Shown here piece after piece: positions 36,787 to 44,023 of a DNA stretch of 64,000 nt. The position numbers and the translations under genes are program-made. Positions within the stretch are counted from its first letter, which is position 1; every line of letters starts with the position of its first letter. This DNA is from Rhizobium sp. 11515TR (lineage in GTDB: Bacteria > Pseudomonadota > Alphaproteobacteria > Rhizobiales > Rhizobiaceae), in the NCBI RefSeq assembly GCF_002277895.1, contig NZ_CP022999.1, positions 186,001 to 250,000 of the forward strand, written 5' to 3'. The notes beneath the pieces were generated by a model. That model was given only the letters and a program-made list of their open reading frames with translations, searched no databases and was not told the origin of the DNA.

Positions 36787-36814
36787 AAAAGCGCCTGCTC
36801 GGGGGAACAGGCGC
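36787..36814 (-). terminator. Hairpin between the DUF1127 gene and the sRNA array
   Basis: On the minus strand GCGCCTG pairs with CAGGCGC (36791-36814) followed by TTTT. It may partially terminate the DUF1127 transcript, leaving read-through into the sRNA array. Confidence 0.7.
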
Positions 36815-36852
36815 TGGCATAATGCAGCTTTTATAAGGAACCGTTGCGGCCG

Positions 36853-36999
36853 TTAGCGAGCGATTGCTGCGCGGGCAACGTTGCGGATTTCGCCGCGATC
36901 GATACCCAGATCATGCAGTTCGCGCGTGGACATACGGCCCAGTTCGGCGACCGTCTGACGATACTTGCGCCAGTTATTGAAAGAGCGTGCTACGTTCAT
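36853..36999 (-). CDS. DUF1127 small protein
   Basis: 48 residues from the ATG at 36999 with AAGGAAAGGGGATC upstream. The sequence MNVARSFNNWRKYRQTVAEL then MSTRELHDLGIDRGEIRNVA is a full-length DUF1127 (YjiS-like) protein: a basic amphipathic N-terminal helix and the conserved LxxLxDxGIxRxxI segment. Such arginine-rich small proteins are widespread in alphaproteobacteria, are linked to phosphate/carbon balance or RNA turnover, and in Rhodobacter one is the mRNA upstream of the CcsR RNAs. The downstream hairpin array here repeats that arrangement. It is transcribed divergently from the TPP riboswitch. Confidence 0.93.
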   Translation of the reverse strand: MNVARSFNNWRKYRQTVAELGRMSTRELHDLGIDRGEIRNVARAAIAR

Positions 37000-37235
37000 G
37001 ATGATCCCCTTTCCTTGGGCTTTCGAAGCTGAGCTGCCGTGCTTGGCGCTCCCGTCGCTTCGATGAGAAATATATAGTCGAAATCCTCGACTTTTTGCAG
37101 AGCTAAGGAATCACTGCACCTATGCACATACCGCATATGTCGCCCGAAATGCAGGCGGTCGTCATCCAGTCGGTCACGCCTGCCTTTGCGATTTGCTGAT
37201 GACAGCGCCTCCTTTGTCTGCGAAAGAAGAGAGAT

Positions 37236-37313
37236 GAGAGACAGGGGCGTCCGCCATCCGGCGGGCTGAGAAGCACCCTTCGAACCTGAACCAGATCATG
37301 CTGGCGGAGGGAG
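37236..37313 (+). promoter_or_regulatory. TPP riboswitch (THI element) upstream of thiM
   Basis: The conserved THI-box blocks occur in order: ACAGGGGCGTCC, GCGGGCTGAGAAGCACCCTT, CGAACCTGAACCAGATCATG and CTGGCGGAGGGA. They correspond to the P2/P3 pyrimidine sensor (CUGAGA) and the P4/P5 pyrophosphate sensor. It lies about 70 bases before thiM. Thiamine pyrophosphate binding should lower expression, probably at translation since no clear T-tract terminator follows. Confidence 0.95.
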
Positions 37314-37382
37314 TCGCTCGGGACCTCGCCAAACACTGCACGTCGTCCCCACGCGTCTCGCCCGCCCGAAAGAAGGGGCGAT

Positions 37383-38186
37383 ATGCAGAACCAAATCACA
37401 GCAGGCAATCAGCTTCGCACCATGCGGGCCAATCCTCCGCTGGTGCAATGCATCACCAATTTCGTCGCCATGAATATCGCGGCCAACGTGATGCTTGCCG
37501 CCGGGGCATCGCCGGCAATGGTACATGCCGAAGAGGAAGCCGGCGAGTTTGCCGCTATCTCCGGCGCGCTGACGATCAATATCGGCACGCTCTCATCCGG
37601 CTGGCTTGCGGGCATGCTGAAGGCCGCGCAATCGGCACACGAGGCGGACAAGCCCTGGGTCCTCGATCCCGTCGCCCATTATGCGACACAGTTTCGTCGC
37701 AAGGCGGTAGCCCAATTGCTGGAGCTGCGGCCGGCGATCGTTCGCGGCAACGCATCCGAGATCATCGCACTTGCCGGCGGCACGAGCCGCGGCCAGGGCG
37801 TCGATAGCAGGGACGCCGTCGAACAAGCCGAAGATTCCGCCCGGCAATTGGCGGGAAAGCATGGCTGCGTCGTTGCAGTTACCGGCGTTACGGATTTCGT
37901 GACCGACGGGCGGAGGGCAAAGCGCATCGCCGGCGGTTCATCATTCATGCCGCAGGTGACGGCCCTCGGCTGCTCGCTGACCTGCCTCGTCGGCGCCTTT
38001 GCTGCAGCAACGCCGGATGATTCATTCGATGCGACCGTTGCGGCACTCGCGGTCTTCGCCGTCGCCGGCAAACAGGCGGGAGTGGCTGCAGACGGGCCAG
38101 GCTCCTTTTCCTGGCGCTTCCTCGATGCCCTCGCCGGCCTTACCCCGGAAGTGCTGGATCGCAATGCAGGGATATCGGTAGCATGA
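37383..38186 (+). CDS. thiM: Hydroxyethylthiazole kinase ThiM
   Basis: 267 residues, ATG behind AAGGGGCGAT. ThiM phosphorylates 4-methyl-5-(2-hydroxyethyl)thiazole for thiamine salvage. Seen motifs are the N-terminal PPLVQCITNFVAMNIAANVM, APAMVHAEEE-like ASPAMVHAEEEAGEF, the substrate/ATP region WVLDPVAHYATQFR, RGNASEIIALAGG, and the catalytic-type ALGCSLTCLVGAFAAA where family members have a GTGC/GCGC anion hole. The length is normal. It is controlled by the TPP riboswitch and heads a thiM-thiE-thiD-SDR operon with four-base ATGA overlaps at every junction. Confidence 0.96.
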   Translation: MQNQITAGNQLRTMRANPPLVQCITNFVAMNIAANVMLAAGASPAMVHAEEEAGEFAAISGALTINIGTLSSGWLAGMLKAAQSAHEADKPWVLDPVAHYATQFRRKAVAQLLELRPAIVRGNASEIIALAGGTSRGQGVDSRDAVEQAEDSARQLAGKHGCVVAVTGVTDFVTDGRRAKRIAGGSSFMPQVTALGCSLTCLVGAFAAATPDDSFDATVAALAVFAVAGKQAGVAADGPGSFSWRFLDALAGLTPEVLDRNAGISVA

Positions 38187-38821
38187 AGAAAGACTTCGAT
38201 CTCTCGCTCTATCTCGTCCTCGATCCGCTGCTATGCCGTGATCTCGGCATGGTGGAGACAACGCGGGCGGCGGTGGCTGGTGGCGCCACCATCATCCAGC
38301 TTCGCGACAAGGAGGCTTCGACCGCTGCCATGATCGAGACGGGCCGCGCCCTCAAGCAAATCCTGCACGGAACGAATGTCCGGCTGATCGTCAACGACAA
38401 TGTCGAGGCTGCCATCGCCATCGGCGCCGATGGCCTCCATATCGGTCAGGAGGATATGAAGGCTGCCAATGCGCGTCGCATGATCGGCCCGGACATGATC
38501 CTCGGCCTCTCGGTGGAAACGGAGGCCCTCGCCTCCGCCATCGATGCCGATATCGTCGATTATGCCGGGATCGGTCCGGTCTTTGCCACACCCACCAAGC
38601 CCGACCACAAGCAGCCGATCGGCTTCGACGGGCTTGCTCGCATCGTCAGGCTTTGCCCCGTTCCATCAGTCGCGATCGGCGGCCTGAAGGCAGTTCATAC
38701 CGCCGATATTCTCTTGGCCGGCGCCGATGGTCTCGCAGTTGTCTCGGCCATATGCGGCCAACCGGACCCGCAAGCCGCGACAACCATCATCGCGAAAGCC
38801 ATCAAGGAGGCTCGCCAATGA
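38183..38821 (+). CDS. thiE: Thiamine-phosphate synthase ThiE
   Basis: 212 residues. The TIM-barrel enzyme condenses HMP-pyrophosphate with thiazole phosphate. LYLVLDPLLC opens strand 1. GATIIQLRDKEASTAAMIET, LIVNDNVEAAIAIGADGLHI GQED, YAGIGPVFATPTKPDHKQPI and VAIGGLKAVHTADILLAGAD cover the pyrophosphate and substrate loops in the family order. Its start overlaps thiM's stop and its stop overlaps thiD's start. With ThiM and ThiD it forms a salvage route; no thiC or thiG is in the window. Confidence 0.96.
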   Translation: MKKDFDLSLYLVLDPLLCRDLGMVETTRAAVAGGATIIQLRDKEASTAAMIETGRALKQILHGTNVRLIVNDNVEAAIAIGADGLHIGQEDMKAANARRMIGPDMILGLSVETEALASAIDADIVDYAGIGPVFATPTKPDHKQPIGFDGLARIVRLCPVPSVAIGGLKAVHTADILLAGADGLAVVSAICGQPDPQAATTIIAKAIKEARQ

Positions 38822-39639
38822 TCCGCAATGTCTTATCCATCGCTGGCTCCGATCCCTCCGGCGGCGCTGGCATTCAGGCCGACCTAAAGGCTTTCTCCGC
38901 CCGCGGCGTTTATGGAATGGCGGCTCTGACCGCCTTGACCGCGCAGAACACGCAAGGCGTCTCCGGCGTCCATCCCGTGCCCCCTCATTTCGTGGCAGAC
39001 CAGATCAATGCGATCTTTGCCGACGTCCGTGTGGATGCCGTCAAGATCGGCACGATCGCCAATGCCGCCATTACCACTGCCGTCGCGGACATTCTGGCGC
39101 GACATCGCGATGTGCCCGTCGTCCTCGACCCGGTCATGATCGCCAAGGGTGGCGCAGCTCTGCTGACTGCCGATGCCGTTGACGTGCTGACCACGCGGCT
39201 GCTGCCGCTTGCGACCGTCATTACACCGAACCTGCCCGAGGCGGCTGCGCTGTTGCATGACGTGGAGGCGAAAAGCCGCGAAGACATGGCGCGCCAGGCG
39301 CTTGCGCTGGCAGCGCTCGGGCCTTCAGCGGTCCTCGTCAAGGGTGGTCATCTCGAAGGGGATGAAAGCCCGGATGTGCTCGCGAGCGGCGATCATGTGA
39401 CCTGGTTCGAAGCCGAGCGGCTGCCGACCAAGAATACGCACGGAACAGGCTGCACGCTCTCCAGCGCTATCGCGGCCGAGATCGCGAAGGGCCTGTCGCT
39501 CCCCGAAGCTGTCGCCGTCGGCAAGGCCTATCTCGCCGCCGCGGTCGCTGCCGCGGGTCAGCTTTCCGTCGGAAGCGGTCACGGGCCTGTGCAGCATTTC
39601 CATGCGCTCTGGCCAAACAGACAAGGAGCAGAGAAATGA
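38818..39639 (+). CDS. thiD: Hydroxymethylpyrimidine (phosphate) kinase ThiD
   Basis: 273 residues from the ATG overlapping the thiE stop; the frame extends upstream only as a shadow of thiE. LSIAGSDPSGGAGIQADLKA is the ThiD signature and the HMP/ATP site, KIGTIANAAITTAVADIL the second block, and NTHGTGCTLSSAIAAEIAKG the anion hole and catalytic base of the ribokinase fold. It phosphorylates HMP to HMP-PP, the substrate for ThiE. It is in the riboswitch-controlled operon. Confidence 0.96.
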   Translation: MIRNVLSIAGSDPSGGAGIQADLKAFSARGVYGMAALTALTAQNTQGVSGVHPVPPHFVADQINAIFADVRVDAVKIGTIANAAITTAVADILARHRDVPVVLDPVMIAKGGAALLTADAVDVLTTRLLPLATVITPNLPEAAALLHDVEAKSREDMARQALALAALGPSAVLVKGGHLEGDESPDVLASGDHVTWFEAERLPTKNTHGTGCTLSSAIAAEIAKGLSLPEAVAVGKAYLAAAVAAAGQLSVGSGHGPVQHFHALWPNRQGAEK

Positions 39640-40400
39640 GCCTGTCACTCAAAGATCAGATTGTCATCGTTTCCGGTGCGGGACGCGGCCTCGGTGCTGC
39701 CATAGCAACGGCCTTCGCGCAGGAAGGTGCGAAAGTGGCGGTCAACTATCGCGCCAGCCGCGAAAGCGCAGAAGTGCTCGCCGCAAAGCTCGGCGATCAT
39801 GCGAAGGCCTTTCAAGCCGATGTTCGCGACCTCGAAGACACCAGGCGGCTTGTCTTCGAGGTGACCGAGCATTTCGGACCGCCGACGACCATCGTCCACA
39901 ATGCGCTGGCTGATTTCAGCTTCAACGGTGACGCGCGTTCCAAGCTGGATGCCTTGAGCTGGGCCGAGATGGCCAGGCAGCTGGAAACCGCGCTGCAAGG
40001 CGCCTTGAACCTGATACAGGAGGCGCAGCCGGCGATGGCGCAGGCAGGCTTTGGGCGGATCGTGACGATCGGCACCAATCTTTTCCAGAACCCTGTGGTG
40101 CCCTATCATGATTATACCGCCGCCAAGGCGGCATTGCTGTCGCTGACCCGCACCGCTGCCGCCGAACTCGGCCCGCTGGGGATCACCGTCAACATGGTCT
40201 CCGGCGGCCTTCTGCGTACAACGGATGCCAGCAGCGCCACACCAGAAGCCGTGTTTGACATCATTGCCGCAAATACGCCGCTGCGCCGCGTCACCACGCC
40301 CGAGGAGGCTGCCGACGCTGTTCTTTTCTTTGCAAGCCCCTGGGCACGGGCCGTTACAGGACAGAACCTGATCGTCGATGGCGGTCTCGTCTTCGGATAA
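39636..40400 (+). CDS. Short-chain dehydrogenase/reductase in the thiamine operon
   Basis: 254 residues. A classical SDR: VIVSGAGRGLGAAIATAFAQ is the TGxxxGxG cofactor loop, VHNALADF replaces the NNAG motif, and the catalytic Tyr and Lys are in YHDYTAAKAALLSLTRTAAA. VDGGLVF is the C-terminal end. NADP preference is suggested by the basic residues after strand 2 (NYRASRES). It resembles 3-oxoacyl-ACP reductase paralogues. It is tied to thiD by an ATGA overlap and so is under the TPP riboswitch, but its link to thiamine is unclear. Confidence 0.88.
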   Translation: MSLSLKDQIVIVSGAGRGLGAAIATAFAQEGAKVAVNYRASRESAEVLAAKLGDHAKAFQADVRDLEDTRRLVFEVTEHFGPPTTIVHNALADFSFNGDARSKLDALSWAEMARQLETALQGALNLIQEAQPAMAQAGFGRIVTIGTNLFQNPVVPYHDYTAAKAALLSLTRTAAAELGPLGITVNMVSGGLLRTTDASSATPEAVFDIIAANTPLRRVTTPEEAADAVLFFASPWARAVTGQNLIVDGGLVFG

Positions 40401-40413
40401 TAGCTCCGCAACG

Positions 40414-40448
40414 AAAAGGCGCTGCCCTGGAGAGCAGCGCCATCTTTT
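40414..40448. terminator. Bidirectional terminator between the SDR gene and uppP
   Basis: GGCGCTGC at 40418-40425 pairs with GCAGCGCC at 40434-40441. AAAA precedes and ATCTTTT follows, so the hairpin can terminate both the plus-strand thiamine operon and the minus-strand uppP transcript. Confidence 0.85.
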
Positions 40449-40478
40449 AAGCTTCGCAGCACGCTGAAGTTAGTTTGC

Positions 40479-41351
40479 TCAGGCCCAGCCCATGGTCAGC
40501 ACGCCAAAGAGAATGACGGCGCCGAGCACGATACGGTAGATGACGAAAGGCCAGGTCGAAAAGCGCTCGAGAAAACGCATCAGTCCCCAGATGGTGATGA
40601 AGGAGGATATGCTGCCGACGATCAGCCCGACGAGCAGAACCGACCAGGCTTCCATCGGAATATGCGCCTTATGGAGCTCATACAGTTCCTTCAATCCGGC
40701 GAGCGCAATGGCGGGCAAGCCGAGCAGGAAGGAAAACCGCGCCGCTTCCTCGCGCTTCAATCCGAGGAAGAGCGCGCCGGTCAGCGTCGAACCCGAGCGA
40801 GAAACGCCGGGAACGAGCGCGCCGACTTGGGTGATGCCGACGAAAAGGGCATCGATCAGTGTCATCTGCTCGATGTCTTTCCGATGGCGGCTATAGAGTT
40901 CCGCAATCGCCAGCAGCAGGCCCATGACCAGACAGGCGATACCGATCACCCAGAGGCTGCGGAATGACGTGCCACAGGCATTCAGGGAGGACGACAGCAG
41001 CAGGCCGGCGATCACGATCGGTACGGTGGCAATCACGATGGCAATCGCAAGCCGTATGGCGGGCGAACGCCAGTCCCTTTGCCTGACAGCATCGAGCGAC
41101 CCGAAGGTGACATAGCGAACGTCGCTCCAGAAATAGGAGACGATCGCGGCAAGTGCTGCAAGCTGCATCGTAGCGGAGAAGGCAGAACCGGGGTCCTGCC
41201 AGCCAAGCAAGGCCGGCACCAGGCGCATATGGGCCGTGGACGAGACCGGCAGCAATTCGGTCAATCCCTGCACGACGCCCAGAATTGCGATCTTGGCATA
41301 GCCCAGGGCGACAAAGCCCGTGTCCACGCCTTGCGTACAAACATCAGCCAC
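40479..41351 (-). CDS. uppP: Undecaprenyl-diphosphatase UppP (BacA)
   Basis: 290 residues from a GTG at 41351 with GAGGATATC upstream. This integral membrane enzyme dephosphorylates undecaprenyl pyrophosphate so the lipid carrier can be reused for peptidoglycan and polysaccharide. The catalytic motifs are visible: VVQGLTELLPVSSTAHMRLV (E/Q-rich motif) and GALVPGVSRSGSTLTGALFL (PGxSRSG). Several hydrophobic helices follow (IRLAIAIVIATVPIVIAGLL, LWVIGIACLVMGLLLAIAEL). The length is normal. It is the only lipid-carrier recycling enzyme in the window and is not near the polysaccharide island. Confidence 0.95.
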   Translation of the reverse strand: MADVCTQGVDTGFVALGYAKIAILGVVQGLTELLPVSSTAHMRLVPALLGWQDPGSAFSATMQLAALAAIVSYFWSDVRYVTFGSLDAVRQRDWRSPAIRLAIAIVIATVPIVIAGLLLSSSLNACGTSFRSLWVIGIACLVMGLLLAIAELYSRHRKDIEQMTLIDALFVGITQVGALVPGVSRSGSTLTGALFLGLKREEAARFSFLLGLPAIALAGLKELYELHKAHIPMEAWSVLLVGLIVGSISSFITIWGLMRFLERFSTWPFVIYRIVLGAVILFGVLTMGWA

Positions 41352-41552
41352 GTTTTGATATCCTCAGTTGTTCTTGGGGGCTTTGCACCGGAGCGGTGCG
41401 ACGAACTAGCTGTGAAACTGGTTCCCGGTTTGAAATTGGCAACACCTGGTCAAGGCGTCGTCGATTTCGCATCGGGACAGGGCGAGGATATAGCCGCGCA
41501 GGCTGAACTCTATCTGAAATTGCCGGCTCGAATTTCGGAGTTTGGCGTATTT

Positions 41553-41765
41553 CTAGCCTTCGTCATCCGGCAAGGACTGCATGTAGCGGATCATGGTGTA
41601 GAAGCCGGCAAGCAGGACGATAGCGCCTGCCGCATGATGCAGATCGTGCAGCATCGTGTGATGATGCCTGAGTAGAAGGCAGCCCAGATTGTAAAGGGTT
41701 ATGGCGACGGCCGTCATCATCGAAGCCAGGAAAAACGCCATGTTTCGCTGAAGGAAATGGATCAT
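41553..41765 (-). CDS. Small membrane protein, hypothetical
   Basis: 70 residues from the ATG at 41765 with AGAGGTG upstream. Two hydrophobic segments (NMAFFLASMMTAVAITLYNL and AAGAIVLLAGFYTMIRYM) flank a His-rich turn (RHHHTMLHDLHH), which could bind metal. No family is recognised. It lies between uppP and the GntR regulator, on the same strand as both. The coding character is plausible because of the ribosome binding site and the hydrophobic pattern, but it is unproven. Confidence 0.5.
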   Translation of the reverse strand: MIHFLQRNMAFFLASMMTAVAITLYNLGCLLLRHHHTMLHDLHHAAGAIVLLAGFYTMIRYMQSLPDDEG

Positions 41766-41868
41766 CACGCACACCTCTTTTGTGTGCCACAGATTTCATA
41801 AGGATTGGGGAGGAATTACGACGAAGGCGCGTGGGCACAGCGCCGTCGCAGGGCGAATACCGACGGGT

Positions 41869-42573
41869 TCACTTCGTATAGAGCGCGCGCGATCTTTCCA
41901 GATGCTTGAGCATTGCCTGCTCGGCGCCATCTGCATCGTTTTCAGCCAGGCGCGCAAGAATTTCCTCATGTTCGACCAGCGTAAACTTTTCCTTGCCCGT
42001 CCAGATCAGCATGTCGGTATGATAGGCTTTCAGCCATGCGAGCATCGCTTCGCTGACAGCGGCGAAGATCGGATTGCCGGAAATCTGGGCGATGCGCGTG
42101 TGGAACTGCATATCGGCAGAAATGAAGTCCTCGGCATGACCGAGGGATGCGCGCTGCCGCTCGATGATCTCATTGAGATCGGCGACATCCTTCTTGCTCG
42201 CGCGTTGGGCTGCTTCGCGTGCCATGCCGCGCTCGAAGAAGATGCGCGCGCTCTTCAGCTGTTCGAGCGAGTCGGAGGATTGCGACAACATGATCTTTGC
42301 GGTGAGGTCTACCTGCCGGAAGATCGACTTCGCCGTCAACTGAAGCACTTTGGCGCGTTCGCCGTGGGAAATGTTGACCAGCCCCATATTGGCAAGTGCC
42401 TGCATGGCTTCGCGGATCGCCGGGCGCCCGACACCGAAGCGCTCCATGAGAACGCGCTCGGACGGCATCTCATCGCCAGGCTTGAGCTCTCCCGACGTGA
42501 TCAACCGCTCCAGTCGGTCGAATACTTCATCGGATAGCTTTCGACGTACAATTTGTTCGACTGGCTGGCTCAT
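41869..42573 (-). CDS. GntR-family (FadR/FCD, NanR-like) regulator of the apiose locus
   Basis: 234 residues from the ATG at 42573. The N-terminal winged helix has LSDEVFDRLERLITSGELKP, DEMPSERVLMERFGVGRPAI and REAMQALANMGLV, the GntR signature. The C-terminal all-helical FCD ligand domain contains ARIFFERGMAREAA, DMQFHTRIAQISGN and LVEHEEILARL, with the His/Asp metal-binding positions of the subfamily. It is transcribed divergently from oiaX, and the intergenic space contains a TGGAATA-N5-TATACCA dyad. NanR-type relatives recognise GGTATA half-sites, the complement of TATACC. The likely role is a repressor released by an apiose-pathway intermediate; this is inferred from position. Confidence 0.85.
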   Translation of the reverse strand: MSQPVEQIVRRKLSDEVFDRLERLITSGELKPGDEMPSERVLMERFGVGRPAIREAMQALANMGLVNISHGERAKVLQLTAKSIFRQVDLTAKIMLSQSSDSLEQLKSARIFFERGMAREAAQRASKKDVADLNEIIERQRASLGHAEDFISADMQFHTRIAQISGNPIFAAVSEAMLAWLKAYHTDMLIWTGKEKFTLVEHEEILARLAENDADGAEQAMLKHLERSRALYTK

Positions 42574-42683
42574 GGAATCTCGCTTTCCCAAAGCTTTTCC
42601 TCCTTATGCATTTTTGGCCGCCATGGCGGAAGCCCATACGAGTCGCCTTATCGGCAACCGGACAAAAAAATCGTTGCAGAAGT

Positions 42684-42702
42684 TGGAATACTCATTATAC
42701 CA
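42684..42702. promoter_or_regulatory. Putative GntR operator upstream of oiaX and its own gene
   Basis: TGGAATA at 42684-42690 and TATACCA at 42696-42702 form an imperfect dyad around CTCAT. The right part, CTCATTATACCA, recurs at 45388 and 55256 in front of the two other units of the locus. It lies between the divergent regulator and oiaX. Confidence 0.7.
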
Positions 42703-42758
42703 GATCACCAGTTTGCGCCACGCGAAAAATCGTCGGCGAGAGGAGCATTCATCCACTC

Positions 42759-44018
42759 ATGACCATCACCATCACCTACCGCATCGAAACATCAGGCAGC
42801 ATCGAGGCGATGGCTCGCAAGATCGCCAGCGATCAGTCGACAGGCACCTTCGTCGCTGTGCCGGGCGAGACGGAAGAGCTCAAGGCGCGTGTGGCCGCGC
42901 GTGTCCTAGCGATCCGCTCCCTTGCCGACGCCGAGCGCCCGACCTGGCCGGAGGTAGCCGAGGGCCATGGCCCGATTCATCGCGCCGATGTCGATATCGC
43001 CTTTCCGCTGGATGCGATCGGCACCGATCTTGCGGCGCTGATGACGATCGCGATCGGCGGCGTCTTCTCGATCAAGGGCATGACCGGCATCCGCATCGTC
43101 GACATGAAGCTGCCGGAGGCCTTTCGCGATACACATCCCGGGCCGCAATTCGGTGTTGCCGGCAGCTTGCGCCTGACCGGCGTCAGCGGCCGCCCGATCA
43201 TCGGCACGATCGTCAAGCCGGCGCTCGGCCTTCGGCCAAAGGAAACAGCCGCGCTTGTCGGCGAGCTGATCGGCTCGGGCGTCGATTTCATCAAGGATGA
43301 CGAGAAGCTCATGAGCCCGACCTATTCGCCGCTGAAAGAGCGCGTCGAAGCCATCATGCCGTTGATCCTCGATCACGAGCAGAAGACGGGCAAGAAGGTG
43401 ATGTATGCCTTCGGCATCTCGCATGCCGATCCCGATGAGATGATGCGCAACCACGATCTCGTGCTGAAGGCGGGCGGTAATTGCGCTGTTGTCAATATCA
43501 ACTCCATCGGCTTCGGCGGCATGAGCTTCCTGCGCAAGCGCTCCGGCCTCGTCCTGCATGCGCATCGCAATGGCTGGGATATCCTGACCCGCCACCCCGG
43601 CGCCGGCATGGATTTCAAAGTCTACCAGCAGTTCTGGCGCCTGCTCGGTGTCGACCAGTTCCAGATCAACGGCATCAGGGTCAAATATTGGGAACCAGAC
43701 GACAGTTTCGTCGAATCCTTCAAGGCGATCCGCACGCCGCTCTTCGATCCCACAGACTGTCCGCTTCCTGTTGCCGGTTCCGGTCAATGGGGCGGCCAGG
43801 CGCCGGAAACCTACCAACGTACCGGCCGGACGACGGACCTCCTCTATCTCTGCGGCGGCGGCATCGTCAGCCATCCCTTCGGACCAGCTGCGGGCGTTCG
43901 CGCCATCCAGCAGGCCTGGCAGGCGGCAGTTTCGGACATCCCGCTTGAACAATATGCCAAGGATCATCCCGAGCTTGCCGCTTCGATCGCAAAATTCAGT
44001 GACGGCAAGGATGCCTGA
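42759..44018 (+). CDS. oiaX: Rubisco-like protein OiaX, 3-oxo-isoapionate-4-phosphate decarboxylase
   Basis: 419 residues from the ATG at 42759; the upstream part of the frame lacks the family N-terminus. It is a form IV Rubisco-like protein. GTIVKPALGLRPKETAAL corresponds to the Rubisco active-site KPKLGL block, GVDFIKDDEKLMSP to the carbamylated-Lys KDDE site, and LVLHAHRNG to the later substrate loop. LYLCGGGIVSHPFGPAAG is the phosphate-binding end. In known D-apiose pathways this family decarboxylates 3-oxo-isoapionate 4-phosphate to L-erythrulose 1-phosphate. The neighbouring kinase, ApnO, ApsD and ApnL are the other pathway enzymes, so the assignment is strong by context. Confidence 0.9.
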   Translation: MTITITYRIETSGSIEAMARKIASDQSTGTFVAVPGETEELKARVAARVLAIRSLADAERPTWPEVAEGHGPIHRADVDIAFPLDAIGTDLAALMTIAIGGVFSIKGMTGIRIVDMKLPEAFRDTHPGPQFGVAGSLRLTGVSGRPIIGTIVKPALGLRPKETAALVGELIGSGVDFIKDDEKLMSPTYSPLKERVEAIMPLILDHEQKTGKKVMYAFGISHADPDEMMRNHDLVLKAGGNCAVVNINSIGFGGMSFLRKRSGLVLHAHRNGWDILTRHPGAGMDFKVYQQFWRLLGVDQFQINGIRVKYWEPDDSFVESFKAIRTPLFDPTDCPLPVAGSGQWGGQAPETYQRTGRTTDLLYLCGGGIVSHPFGPAAGVRAIQQAWQAAVSDIPLEQYAKDHPELAASIAKFSDGKDA

Positions 44019-44023
44019 CAGCG

